This document shows positions 7,684 to 16,815 of a DNA stretch of 38,128 nucleotides, piece after piece; position 1 is the stretch's first letter, and each line of letters begins with the position of its first letter. The notes beneath the pieces are model-generated. The model did no database searches and was not told the origin of the DNA. It saw nothing but the letters and a program-made list of their open reading frames with translations. The translations under genes and the position numbers were made by a program. This stretch comes from a virus: positions 1,373 through 39,500 of IMG/VR virus record IMGVR_UViG_3300030117_003468; one strand, written 5' to 3'.

Positions 7684-8273
7684 TGAAAAGTGTTTACAAC
7701 TTTGTTGTAAAACCAAAAGGAAAAAGATATAATAATACTAAGAAGTTTGATGGTGGTGAATTAATATTAAACACAGATATATATCAACACAAATACGTCA
7801 ATAGAGAAGCAGAGATTATATCAATACCTATAATTGGTGATACAGATATACAACCAGGTGATACCGCTATAGTACATCATAATGTTTTTAGAAGATGGAA
7901 CGACGTTAACGGTGTTGAGAAAAATAGTAGATCTTATTTTAATGAAGACACTTATTTTATAAACCACGATCAAATCTTTTTATATAAAAGAGATGAAGAG
8001 TGGATAGCTCCAAAAGGTTATTGTTTTGTAAAACCTTTAAAAGCTACAGATCAATTTAATATTGAATCTGAAAAACCCTTACAAGGTATTGTCAAATATT
8101 CAGATGGTACAGTAAAGGTTGGTGATCTAGTTGGTTTTAGACCAAGTAGTGAATACGAATTTGTCGTTGACGGCGAAAGACTATATAGAGTTTTATCAAA
8201 TTTTATTACAATTAAATATGAATATCAAGGAAACGAAGAAGAATATAATCCAAGCTGGGCAAAGAGCAGTTGA
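7683..8273 (+). CDS. Probable tandem GroES-fold (co-chaperonin-like) protein
   Basis: The 196-residue protein reads as two successive GroES-like barrels. Domain 1 (about 5-103) has FVVKP, then GGELIL at 24-29 in the position of the GroES mobile loop, EAEIISI, DIQPGDTAIVHHNVF (55-69) and a closing YFINHDQIFLYKR strand. Domain 2 (about 111-181) repeats the order: CFVKP, PLQGIVKYS, VKVGDLVGFRPSSEYEFVVDG (first V at 144), LYRVLSNFITIKYE, the latter aligning with the GroES end (V.VGD.V.F...G......EE.L.....DI.AI). Only domain 1 keeps a mobile-loop-like tripeptide (LIL). A role assisting host GroEL in folding the capsid protein, as T4 gp31 does, is inferred from fold and from proximity to terminase and capsid genes. 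It is the only gene here ending in TGA. Confidence 0.55.
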   Translation: MKSVYNFVVKPKGKRYNNTKKFDGGELILNTDIYQHKYVNREAEIISIPIIGDTDIQPGDTAIVHHNVFRRWNDVNGVEKNSRSYFNEDTYFINHDQIFLYKRDEEWIAPKGYCFVKPLKATDQFNIESEKPLQGIVKYSDGTVKVGDLVGFRPSSEYEFVVDGERLYRVLSNFITIKYEYQGNEEEYNPSWAKSS

Positions 8274-8493
8274 AGAACTGATTAAAGTCGCTAAAGAACC
8301 GATTGTAGATTCAGACGACGATATATCAGCAGATAGACTAAAGAATGCGGCAGCTACTAAAAAACTAGCTATATTTGACGCATTCGAAATACTTAACAGA
8401 ATTCAGGAAGAAGAAAACTTACTTGAGGGAAAAACACCTGAAGAGACAAAGAAAGAAGTCTTTAGAGGATTCGCAGAAGGTAGATCTAAGTAA
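8218..8493 (+). CDS. Candidate small terminase subunit
   Basis: A 91-residue helical protein directly before the large terminase, the usual place of TerS, which recognises packaging DNA. The chosen ATG at 8218 lies inside the GroES-like gene (56-base overlap, different frame); an upstream TTG at 8131 would overlap it even further. The core ISADRLKNAAATKKLAIFDA around residues 40-60 and the end FRGFAEGRSK form a pattern I associate with short proteins before TerL in related phages. The acidic/basic helices suit an oligomeric DNA-binding protein, but no canonical helix-turn-helix is obvious. Its TAA overlaps the TerL ATG (TAATG). Confidence 0.5.
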   Translation: MNIKETKKNIIQAGQRAVEELIKVAKEPIVDSDDDISADRLKNAAATKKLAIFDAFEILNRIQEEENLLEGKTPEETKKEVFRGFAEGRSK

Positions 8494-10709
8494 TGTACGA
8501 GCAAAGTTTAGTTAAAATAGTAACACCTGTAAAAAAGACTACAATAAGTAGACTTAATAAAGGTAAAAAATGGAAATATGGCTACAATAAAGAACATGAT
8601 ATCGTTGTTATATCAAAAACTGGTAAAATTGGTGAAATCTTGGAAATTCAAGGCTTGCAGATTGCACTGCCAAACACTCCAAAAGAAGTGTATGTGCATC
8701 CAAAGACCAAGTGGGTAAAATTAGATTATCCAAAAGAATTAAATAGATTAAAAAATATATTTGATTGGAGAAATTATCCTGACGAAAACAAGGATCAATG
8801 GTATGATTATATAGACGAAGAGTTTAAAAGAAGAGATGAAGGTTTTTGGTTTATGAATAAAGATAAACCAACTTATATAGTGGGCACGCATTACATGTAT
8901 TTACAATGGAGTAAAATTGATGTTGGTGCACCTGATTTTAGAGAGGCAAATAGATTGTTCTTTATATTTTGGGAGGCCTGCAAGGCAGACAAGAGGTGTT
9001 ATGGAATGTGTTATCTAAAGAACAGACGTTCTGGATTTTCTTTCATGAGTTCTGCCGAAACAGTTAATTTAGCCACTATTTCAAGTGATAGTAGATATGG
9101 TATACTATCTAAAACAGGTGCAGATGCTAAAAAGATGTTTACGGATAAAGTTGTTCCTATATCAATTAATTATCCTTTCTTTTTCAAACCTGTTCAAGAT
9201 GGTATGGATCGTCCTAAATCTGAACTTGCTTATAGAGTTCCTGCTAGTAAGTTTACAAGAAAGAAAATGACTGCTACAGATGGTATGGAGGATATCGAGG
9301 GATTAGATACAACTATTGACTGGAAGAACACGGGTGATAATAGTTATGACGGTGAAAAATTAGCGTTATTAGTCCACGATGAATCTGGTAAGTGGGAGAG
9401 ACCTGATAACATATTAAACAATTGGAGGGTTACAAAGACTTGTTTAAGACTAGGTAGTAAAATAGTAGGTAAGTGTATGATGGGTTCAACATCTAACGCT
9501 TTAGATAAAGGAGGTGATAACTTTAAAAAATTATACAATGCATCAGATGTCACTAAGCGAAATAGAAATGGCCAGACAAAATCTGGTCTATACTCTTTGT
9601 TTATCCCAATGGAATGGAACTACGAAGGATTTATTGATGAGTACGGAGTTCCAGTTTTTAATACTCCTGACGTCGACGTCTTCGACCCAAATGGTGAATT
9701 AATAGATGTAGGTGTAATAGATAACTGGCAGAACGAAGCGGATGGTTTAAAAGGTGATCACGATGCATTAAATGAATTTTATCGTCAATTCCCAAGAACA
9801 ACTGAGCACGCGTTTAGAGATGAGGCAAAAGGAAGTATATTTAATTTAGTAAAAATATACGAACAAATAGATTACAACGAAGAAATGTATAGTTCATTGG
9901 GTATTGCAACCGGTAATTTTCAATGGGCTAACGGAATAAAAGATACACAAGTAATATTTTATCCAGATCCAAATGGTAGGTTTAAAGTTAGTTGGACGCC
10001 ACCTCAGCAATTGCAAAATAGGGTGATACTTAAAAATGGTATTAAATATCCTGGCAACGAACATATAGGGGCGTTTGGCTGTGACTCTTATGATATATCA
10101 GGAACCGTAGATGGAGAGGGTTCCAAAGGAGCGTTACACGGTTTAACTAGATTTAGCATGGAAGACGCTCCTGCAAATAAATTTTTTTTAGAATATTTAT
10201 CAAGACCACCTACCGCAGAGATATTCTTTGAAGATGTGTTAATGGCATTAGTATTTTATGGAATGCCAATATTAGCAGAGAACAATAAACCACGTCTTTT
10301 GTATTATTTAAGACGTAGAGGTTATAGGGGATTTAGTATGAATCGTCCAGATAAAGTTTGGAACAAATTATCTGTCGCGGAAAAAGAAGTAGGTGGTATA
10401 CCAAACTCTAGCGAAGATATAAAACAAGCCCACGCGGCAGCAATTGAAATGTATATCCAAGAACATGTTGGAATGAAGCAAGATGGTAGTTTTGGTGATT
10501 TACATTTTAATACTTTACTAAACGATTGGTCTAGATTTGACATTACAAAAAGAACTAAATATGATGCAACAATAAGTTCTGGTTTAGCTATAATGGCGAA
10601 CAATAGACATTTATATTATCCAAATGCGAAAATAGAACGTCAACCAGTTAATATTAGTTTTGCTAAATATAATCAAACAGGCAATATGAGTAAAATAATT
10701 AAAAATTAA
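8493..10709 (+). CDS. terL: Terminase large subunit (packaging ATPase/nuclease)
   Basis: The motor that drives and cuts DNA during packaging into the prohead. The 738-residue protein is within the range for large TerL proteins. The N-terminal ATPase has a deviant Walker A, KNRRSGFS at 176-183, where the usual Lys is Phe and Arg residues sit upstream; a coupling region (RYGILSKTGADAKKMF); and Walker B LALLVHDE with D296 and E297. The C-terminal RNase H-like nuclease starts at FGCDSYDISG (D531, D534), with further acidic residues expected downstream. The family resembles crAss-like and related Bacteroidota phage terminases. It follows the candidate TerS and lies three bases before the portal gene. 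Confidence 0.85.
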   Translation: MYEQSLVKIVTPVKKTTISRLNKGKKWKYGYNKEHDIVVISKTGKIGEILEIQGLQIALPNTPKEVYVHPKTKWVKLDYPKELNRLKNIFDWRNYPDENKDQWYDYIDEEFKRRDEGFWFMNKDKPTYIVGTHYMYLQWSKIDVGAPDFREANRLFFIFWEACKADKRCYGMCYLKNRRSGFSFMSSAETVNLATISSDSRYGILSKTGADAKKMFTDKVVPISINYPFFFKPVQDGMDRPKSELAYRVPASKFTRKKMTATDGMEDIEGLDTTIDWKNTGDNSYDGEKLALLVHDESGKWERPDNILNNWRVTKTCLRLGSKIVGKCMMGSTSNALDKGGDNFKKLYNASDVTKRNRNGQTKSGLYSLFIPMEWNYEGFIDEYGVPVFNTPDVDVFDPNGELIDVGVIDNWQNEADGLKGDHDALNEFYRQFPRTTEHAFRDEAKGSIFNLVKIYEQIDYNEEMYSSLGIATGNFQWANGIKDTQVIFYPDPNGRFKVSWTPPQQLQNRVILKNGIKYPGNEHIGAFGCDSYDISGTVDGEGSKGALHGLTRFSMEDAPANKFFLEYLSRPPTAEIFFEDVLMALVFYGMPILAENNKPRLLYYLRRRGYRGFSMNRPDKVWNKLSVAEKEVGGIPNSSEDIKQAHAAAIEMYIQEHVGMKQDGSFGDLHFNTLLNDWSRFDITKRTKYDATISSGLAIMANNRHLYYPNAKIERQPVNISFAKYNQTGNMSKIIKN

Positions 10710-10711
10710 AT

Positions 10712-13117
10712 ATGGCTCAATCAGTTATAAATATAAATTTCCCAAGCCAAGTTGTTAGCGACTTAGAGAAAATGAGTTATGAGTATGGGTTAAAAGTTGC
10801 TAAAGCAATTCAACACGAATGGTTTAATAAAACTCATGGTGGTAACAATAGATTTAGTGGTAGTAATAGCAAGATACATCAATTAAGATTATACGCTAGA
10901 GGTGAACAATCTATTCAAAAATATAAGGATGAATTATCTATAAATGGTGATTTGTCCTATCTTAATTTAGATTGGACACCTGTTCCAATTATTTCTAAAT
11001 TTGTAGATATCGTTGTTAATGGTATAGCCGAAAGATTATATGATATAAAGGCTTATTCTCAAGATCCATTTGGAGTAGTTAGAAGAACTGAATATATGAA
11101 AAGTATCCAAAAGGATATGAAGATGAAAGAGTTCGATGATTTTGTTAAGAAAACATTTTTTATTGACACAAAAGAAAGCGATGTAGAAAGTTTACCAGCT
11201 ACAGAAGAAGAGTTATCACTACACATGCAATTAGATTATAAACAAGCTATAGAGATAGCAGAGGAACAAGCTATAAGCATGTTAATGAGAGGTAATCAAT
11301 TTGATTTAATAAAAAGAAGATTTTATCAAGATTTAGTGGTATGTGGTATAGGTGCTGTAAAAACTTCATTTAATACTTCAGAGGGTGTTGTTATAGATTA
11401 TGTAGATCCTGCTAATTTAGTTTATTCATATACTGAATCTCCATTTTTTGATGACGTGTATTATGTTGGAGAAGTTAAAACAATACCGATAAATGAATTA
11501 AAGAAACAATTTCCATACATAAATCATGATGATTTAGAAGAAATAACATCGGCTAGAGGAACTAATGTATATAGTGGCTACAATGGTAATCATGTATCTA
11601 ATGATGCTGATAATAATAAGGTAGATGTATTATATTTCAATTATAAAACTTATATGAACGAGGTTTATAAAATGAAAAAGACTGGAAGTGGTTCTGACAA
11701 AATGATTAAAAAAGATGATTCATTTAATCCTAAAGATAATGATAGATACCAAAAAGTTAGTAAATCATTAGAATGTTTATATGAAGGCGCTTATATATTA
11801 GGAGCTAATAAACTTATAAAATGGGAAAAAGCTAAAAACATGATGCGTCCTAAAAGTGATTACACTAAAGTTAAGATGAATTACGCTATAGTAGCTCCTA
11901 GAATGTATGAAGGTAGAATTGATTCGTTAGTAAATCGTATAACTGGTTTCGCTGATATGATTCAGTTAACTCATTTAAAAATACAACAAGTAATGTCTAG
12001 AATGACACCAGATGGCGTATTTTTAGACGTAGATGGTTTGGCTGAAGTTGACTTAGGTAATGGAACTAGTTATAACCCACAAGAAGCTTTAAACATGTTC
12101 TTCCAAACAGGTAGTATTGTTGGTAGATCTTACAATCAAGAAGGCGATGGTAATCCTGGTAAAATTCCTATTCAAGAAATAAATAATGGTGCTGGAGCCG
12201 CTAATAAAATACAAGGTTTAATACAAACGTATAATTATTATTTACAAATGATACGTGACGTGACAGGTTTAAACGAGGCTAGCGACGGTTCAACACCAGC
12301 TGAAAGATCATTAGTAGGAGTTCAAAAACTTGCCGCGGCAAATTCAAATACAGCAACTAGACACATATTACAAAGCGGTATGTATTTAACAACTGAAATT
12401 GCTGAACAACTATCTTTAAGAATATCTGATATTATAGAATATTCACCAACAAAAGATGCTTTTATAGAATCTATCGGCGCTCATAACGTGGCTACACTTA
12501 GTGAAATGGCAGATTTACATTTATATGATTTTGGTATATTTTTAGAATTAGAGCCTGATGAAGAAGAGAAACAATTATTGGAGCAAAATATTCAAACTGC
12601 TTTAAGTCAAGGTAGCATAGAGTTAGAAGACGCTATTGATTTAAGAGCTATTAAAAATGTAAAATTATCTAATCAAGTTTTAAAACTTAGAAGAAAGAAA
12701 AAAGGTGAAGAAGATCAAAGAAAACAATTAGAAATAACAAAAGCACAAGGAAAAGCCCAAGCTGAAGCTTCTGAGGCCGCTGCAGAATCTGAAATAAGAA
12801 AGAATAACTCTATTGTAGATAATCAAAAACAATTAGAACAATTAAAAACAGATGGCAAAGCTCAGATATTAGCTCAAGAAGGACAAATAAAAGAAAGATT
12901 AATGCAGTTAGAGTTTCAATATAACATGCAATTAAAACAATTAGAAGCGAGAACAAAAACAGAAACGCAGATATTATCTGAAAACCGTAAAGATAATAGA
13001 ACTAAAATGCAAGCGTCTCAACAATCAGCAATGATTGACCAAAAAGAAAACGGAAAACCAGCACAAAATTTTGAATCTTCAAATGATGTTTTAGGAGGGT
13101 TTAATCTAGGTGTGTAA
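10712..13117 (+). CDS. Portal protein
   Basis: Forms the dodecameric ring at the capsid vertex through which DNA passes. The 801-residue protein follows TerL directly. It has the portal-type mixture of an N-terminal alpha/beta wing (LRLYARGEQSIQKYK ... LDWTPVPIISKFVDIVVNGI), a long middle, a stem-like helix (ITGFADMIQLTHLKIQQVMS) and the RDVTGLNEASDG loop common to portals. From about residue 614 the protein becomes a highly charged, Gln/Glu/Lys-rich coiled coil to about residue 780, like the barrel and C-terminal helices of large podoviral portals. The identification rests on gene order plus these patterns. Confidence 0.8.
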   Translation: MAQSVININFPSQVVSDLEKMSYEYGLKVAKAIQHEWFNKTHGGNNRFSGSNSKIHQLRLYARGEQSIQKYKDELSINGDLSYLNLDWTPVPIISKFVDIVVNGIAERLYDIKAYSQDPFGVVRRTEYMKSIQKDMKMKEFDDFVKKTFFIDTKESDVESLPATEEELSLHMQLDYKQAIEIAEEQAISMLMRGNQFDLIKRRFYQDLVVCGIGAVKTSFNTSEGVVIDYVDPANLVYSYTESPFFDDVYYVGEVKTIPINELKKQFPYINHDDLEEITSARGTNVYSGYNGNHVSNDADNNKVDVLYFNYKTYMNEVYKMKKTGSGSDKMIKKDDSFNPKDNDRYQKVSKSLECLYEGAYILGANKLIKWEKAKNMMRPKSDYTKVKMNYAIVAPRMYEGRIDSLVNRITGFADMIQLTHLKIQQVMSRMTPDGVFLDVDGLAEVDLGNGTSYNPQEALNMFFQTGSIVGRSYNQEGDGNPGKIPIQEINNGAGAANKIQGLIQTYNYYLQMIRDVTGLNEASDGSTPAERSLVGVQKLAAANSNTATRHILQSGMYLTTEIAEQLSLRISDIIEYSPTKDAFIESIGAHNVATLSEMADLHLYDFGIFLELEPDEEEKQLLEQNIQTALSQGSIELEDAIDLRAIKNVKLSNQVLKLRRKKKGEEDQRKQLEITKAQGKAQAEASEAAAESEIRKNNSIVDNQKQLEQLKTDGKAQILAQEGQIKERLMQLEFQYNMQLKQLEARTKTETQILSENRKDNRTKMQASQQSAMIDQKENGKPAQNFESSNDVLGGFNLGV

Positions 13118-13132
13118 ATTTATTAACTATTA

Positions 13133-13148
13133 TTATATTATATTATGG
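13133..13148 (+). promoter_or_regulatory. A/T leader before scaffold gene, duplicated at 15961
   Basis: The bases ending in ATGG at 13145 form an alternating ATATTATATT run that, including the start codon and next three bases (to 13150), is identical over 16 bases to 15961-15976. There is no Shine-Dalgarno sequence. It could be an initiation enhancer or part of a promoter -7 box (Bacteroidota use TA..TTTG, which is not seen), or simply A/T-rich coincidence. Confidence 0.2.
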
Positions 13149-14371
13149 CAGAAAAAGAAGAAGGACCAATCGTAGATAACGAAACTGGTTCATTAAAAGT
13201 AAAAGAAAAAATAAAGAAACAACCAGATGGTAACGAAACAAAAGGTAATGTTACCAAGGTTAAAGCTAAAATGAAAAAACCAGCTGAAGTTTTAGAAGAA
13301 ACTGTAACTAAAGTTGATTTAAGTAAACCATCAAAACCAGAAGAAAATGAAACTAAAAAAGATAACGCTGACGACAGCGGAGTGGTTGCAGAGTCTAAAG
13401 ATGCCGACGCCCCACAAGAACAAAAAGAAATACAGCCGGAAGCAGAAACACAAGAAACCCCAGTATTAGAAGAGGTTGCTAATGAAGAACAGGTTGAAGA
13501 GTTAGAAACAAAAGTCACAGATGCTATTGTTGAAGCTACAGAGACTGGTATAGAATTACCAGAAAATATTCAAAAAGTAGTTGATTTTATAAATGATACC
13601 GGTGGAGATTTAAATGATTATGTTAAACTTAATCAAGATTATTCTAAATTAGATGATCAAGATTTACTTTATGAGTATTATAAAAATACAAAACCTCATT
13701 TAAATGCAGAAGAAATTAACTTCCTTATGGAAGATCAATTCTCTTATGATGAAGATCAAGATGATGAAAAAGAGATACGAAGAAAGAAATTAGCGTTAAA
13801 AGAGCAAGTTGCCAACGCTAAAAGCCACTTAGACGGGCAAAAGTCTAAATATTATAGTGAAATTAAAAGTGGATCGAAGCTTACTAAAGAGCAACAAGAA
13901 GCTATTAATTACTATAAGAAATCACAAGAAGTAGCGGAATATGAAAAGAATGCTAAATCTAATTTTTTAAATAGAACTAACAAGTTCTTTGGTGACAAAT
14001 TCAAAGGTTTTGAATATAATGTCGGTGATAAAAATTATAGATTTAACGTTAATGATGTAAACAAGACTAAAGAAACGCAGAGTGACATTAATAATTTTAT
14101 CGGAAAGTTTCTTGATAAAAATAATCAAATGGTAGACGAAGCTGGTTATCACAAATCTTTGTTTACCGCTATGAATTCTGATGCTATAGCTAAACATTTT
14201 TATGAACAAGGCCGTGCGGACGCTTTAAAGCAAAGTATGGAAGAATCTAAAAATATTGATATGAAGCCTAGACAAGAGTTAAATGATAACATTGATACAG
14301 GTGGAGTTAAAGTTAGAGTATTAGGAGATAATTCTGAAGATTTCAAATTTAAAATTAAAAATAAAAAATAA
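13145..14371 (+). CDS. Capsid scaffold-like protein
   Basis: A 408-residue, strongly charged protein between portal and capsid genes, the normal place for a scaffolding protein. Residues 1-130 are low-complexity, Glu/Lys/Pro-rich and probably disordered. Residues about 135-270 are helical with coiled-coil character (EIRRKKLALKEQVANAKSHL). The C terminus is basic (FKFKIKNKK), as in scaffolds whose basic end touches the capsid protein. No protease signature is seen. The 16 bases ending in the start ATGGCA are identical to those before the gene at 15971. Confidence 0.65.
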   Translation: MAEKEEGPIVDNETGSLKVKEKIKKQPDGNETKGNVTKVKAKMKKPAEVLEETVTKVDLSKPSKPEENETKKDNADDSGVVAESKDADAPQEQKEIQPEAETQETPVLEEVANEEQVEELETKVTDAIVEATETGIELPENIQKVVDFINDTGGDLNDYVKLNQDYSKLDDQDLLYEYYKNTKPHLNAEEINFLMEDQFSYDEDQDDEKEIRRKKLALKEQVANAKSHLDGQKSKYYSEIKSGSKLTKEQQEAINYYKKSQEVAEYEKNAKSNFLNRTNKFFGDKFKGFEYNVGDKNYRFNVNDVNKTKETQSDINNFIGKFLDKNNQMVDEAGYHKSLFTAMNSDAIAKHFYEQGRADALKQSMEESKNIDMKPRQELNDNIDTGGVKVRVLGDNSEDFKFKIKNKK

Positions 14372-14391
14372 CAATTTAAAAAAAATAAATT

Positions 14392-15897
14392 ATGGCAATT
14401 ACTCCTGGAGATAATTTGAATAGTGTTCCAGCTTCACAGAAGCAAACATTATCTACAAATTATCTAGATTTAGCGTCTACAACTGGACAAGGTTGGGCGC
14501 AACAATATGTACCAGATCTAATGGAGAAAGAAGCTGAGGTATTTGGTCCTAGAACTATATCTGGTTTCCTTTCACAAGTTGGAGCTGAAGAGGCTATGTC
14601 GGCTGATCAAGTCGTATGGTCTGAACAATCAAGACTACACTTATCTTACACGGGTACGATAGTTTTAGCTGGTGACACAAACGGTACGTTTGCTGTTGTT
14701 AAAGATATTGATGGTGGTACTGATGTTGGTTCTACGTCAAGTAGAGCTCACGGTATTAGAGTTAACGATATGGTGCTTTTAGCAACTGCTGGAAAAGTTT
14801 CAAAATGTTTAGTAGTAGAAACTCCAGATTCAAATGTTGTTTCACTTGAGTCTTACGGTGAAGCTGTTTTAACTTCTCACTCTACGACTGCTGAAGCGGC
14901 AACTCTATTAGTTATCGGTTCTGAATACGGTAAAGGATCTGCTTACGCTGATGAAACTGGTACTTGGAAAACTGATTCAAGAGGTGCTAACGAACCTAAG
15001 TTCAAGTCGTTCCACAATAAACCAATCATTATGAAAGATTACTACGAAGTATCAGGTTCTGATGTTTCTAGAATTGGTTGGGTTGAAGTTACAGCTGAAG
15101 GCGGTGCTTCTGGATACATGTGGTACTTAAAAGCTGAAGCTGACACAAGAGCTCGTTTCAATGATTACTTAGAGATGACTATGTTAGAAGCTGAAAAAGC
15201 TGTTGATGCATCTTTAATCGGTTTTGGTGCTAATAGTGCGGTTAGAGGTTCTGCTGATGCTGGAACTCTTGCTGGTACTGAAGGTTTATTCGCAGCTATC
15301 GAAGATAGAGGTAATATTACTTCTGGTGTTACTGGTGTTAACGCAGCTACTGATTTAGCTGAGTTTGATGCAATACTTGCTGAGTTTGATAAGCAAGGTG
15401 CTATTGAAGAAAACATGATGTTTGTAAACAGAGCTACTTCGTTAGCAATGGATGACATGTTAGCTTCTATGAATTCTTACGGTGCTGGTGGTACATCTTA
15501 TGGTGTATTTAACAACTCTGAAGATATGGCGTTAAATTTAGGTTTCTCTGGATTTAGAAGAGGTTCTTATGACTTCTACAAGTCTGACATGAGATACTTA
15601 AATGACAAAGCTACAAGAGGTGGTATTAATACTGCTGCTGGTAGTGAAGCTATCAGAGGGGTTATCGTTCCTGCTGGAACATCTACTGTTTATGACCAAA
15701 TGTTAGGGAAAAATCTAAAACGTCCATTCTTACATGTTCGTTATAGAGCTTCTCAAACTGATGACAGACGAATGAAAACTTGGGTTACTGGTTCGGTTGG
15801 TGCTGCTACTTCAGCGCTAGACGCGATGCAAATCCACATGCTTTCTGAAAGATGTTTAGTTACACAAGGTGCTAACAACTTCATGTTAATGAAGTAA
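14392..15897 (+). CDS. Major capsid protein (HK97-fold, crAss-like type)
   Basis: The shell protein of the head. The 501-residue length and position after the scaffold fit. The N terminus (YLDLASTTGQGWAQQYVPDL, FLSQVGAEEAMSADQVVWSE) leads to an extended arm. A central FHNKPIIMKDYYEVSGSD ... GYMWYLKAEADTRARFNDYL block (about 200-260) is typical of the long spine helix region of crAss-like capsid proteins. The C-terminal part (FLHVRYRASQTDDRRMKTW) is a P-domain-like strand set. Codon use here is richer in GCT/GGT/TCT than in its neighbours, consistent with very high expression. The gene is followed by a strong UUCG hairpin. Assignment from patterns and gene order. Confidence 0.85.
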   Translation: MAITPGDNLNSVPASQKQTLSTNYLDLASTTGQGWAQQYVPDLMEKEAEVFGPRTISGFLSQVGAEEAMSADQVVWSEQSRLHLSYTGTIVLAGDTNGTFAVVKDIDGGTDVGSTSSRAHGIRVNDMVLLATAGKVSKCLVVETPDSNVVSLESYGEAVLTSHSTTAEAATLLVIGSEYGKGSAYADETGTWKTDSRGANEPKFKSFHNKPIIMKDYYEVSGSDVSRIGWVEVTAEGGASGYMWYLKAEADTRARFNDYLEMTMLEAEKAVDASLIGFGANSAVRGSADAGTLAGTEGLFAAIEDRGNITSGVTGVNAATDLAEFDAILAEFDKQGAIEENMMFVNRATSLAMDDMLASMNSYGAGGTSYGVFNNSEDMALNLGFSGFRRGSYDFYKSDMRYLNDKATRGGINTAAGSEAIRGVIVPAGTSTVYDQMLGKNLKRPFLHVRYRASQTDDRRMKTWVTGSVGAATSALDAMQIHMLSERCLVTQGANNFMLMK

Positions 15898-15910
15898 GCA
15901 CAACTATTTT

Positions 15911-15950
15911 AAAGAGTCGGGGCTTCGGCCTCGACCCTTTATTTTTATTA
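15911..15950 (+). terminator. Rho-independent-like terminator after capsid gene (UUCG loop)
   Basis: Bases 15911-15940 form a 13-pair stem with one A/C mismatch and one G-U pair, closed by a C(TTCG)G tetraloop at 15923-15928, then a T-rich run (TTTATTTTTATT). This is the strongest hairpin seen in the window. Sitting directly after the capsid gene, it could end or thin out the transcript, or protect the 3' end of capsid mRNA. Confidence 0.8.
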
Positions 15951-15960
15951 ATTTTATTAT

Positions 15961-15976
15961 ATATTATATTATGGCA
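15961..15976 (+). promoter_or_regulatory. A/T leader identical to that before the scaffold gene
   Basis: Sixteen bases through the start ATGGCA match 13135-13150 exactly. The stretch lies between the capsid terminator and the next ATG, where a re-initiating promoter would be useful, but no clear -33 box is visible. Confidence 0.2.
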
Positions 15977-16804
15977 AAAAAAGAAAAAACAATTATAGAA
16001 AAAGCTAAAACCGCTTTTGGTTTAGAAGGAGAAACTGGTATTGAAAGTCCAGCAAAACCAACGGAAAGAATAAAACCTAGTGAAGAATGGGAGATAAAAG
16101 ATAGATTATATCTTTTAAAAGATGGTAAAAAACCATTATCAAGATCTATTAAATCTACTGGTGTGTATTATTTTGACAAAGAAAAAGGCTACGAAAGAGA
16201 ACTTAAGTATTGTCAAAATCAAAAAACATCATTTGTTGATGAAATGACGGGAGATCAAAGATTAGAACACATCGTATTTAGATCTGGTAGTTTATTTGTA
16301 GAAAAAGAAAAAACAACTTTACAAAAATTATTAAGTTTATATCATCCACATAGAGATAAAATTTACGAAGAATATAAACCATCTGCTATTGCTGCTGATG
16401 AAATAGATGTTTTAGAACAACAAGTAGAAGCATTAGTTGCTGCTAGAAATATTGATATCGATTTAGCAGAAGCTATTATGCGTGTTGAGCAAGGTTCTAA
16501 GGTATCAGAGTTGAGCTCTAAAGAACTTAGAAGAGATTTATTAGTATTTGCTCGAAACAATCCTAAACTGTTCTTAGAACTAGCGGATGATGAAAACGTA
16601 ATGTTAAGAAACTTTGGTATTAAAGCTGTAGAAAGTGGAATATTAAGATTGTCTTCTGATCAAAGAAACTTTTTATGGGGTTCTAATGGAAGAAAAATAA
16701 TGACAATACCATTTGACGAGCATCCATACACTGCTTTAGCGCATTGGTTTAAAACCGATGAAGGTATGGAAATTTATTCCAATATAGAAAAAAGATTGAA
16801 ATAA
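15971..16804 (+). CDS. Conserved-looking head-region protein, unknown function
   Basis: A 277-residue soluble protein between the two UUCG hairpins. The N-terminal ~40 residues are Lys/Pro-rich (ESPAKPTERIKPS) and probably disordered. Next comes a domain with GYERELKYCQNQKTSFVDEM and HIVFRSGSLFVEKEKT that looks like a small zinc-ribbon-free beta region. The helical part contains LQKLLSLYHPHRDK, DLAEAIMRVEQGSKVSEL and LFLELADDENVMLRNFGIKA. The helical section with RVEQG-like and N..LRNF.IKA patterns recalls proteins following capsid genes in marine phages, function unknown to me. It is probably a head-completion or head-decoration component, judged by position only. Confidence 0.55.
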   Translation: MAKKEKTIIEKAKTAFGLEGETGIESPAKPTERIKPSEEWEIKDRLYLLKDGKKPLSRSIKSTGVYYFDKEKGYERELKYCQNQKTSFVDEMTGDQRLEHIVFRSGSLFVEKEKTTLQKLLSLYHPHRDKIYEEYKPSAIAADEIDVLEQQVEALVAARNIDIDLAEAIMRVEQGSKVSELSSKELRRDLLVFARNNPKLFLELADDENVMLRNFGIKAVESGILRLSSDQRNFLWGSNGRKIMTIPFDEHPYTALAHWFKTDEGMEIYSNIEKRLK

Positions 16805-16815
16805 TAACAAATAAT

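Noticed and set aside
13138-13518. Minus-strand ORF of 126 codons
   Set aside because: It is the antisense of the Glu/Lys-rich scaffold N terminus, giving a Ser/Phe-rich artefact.
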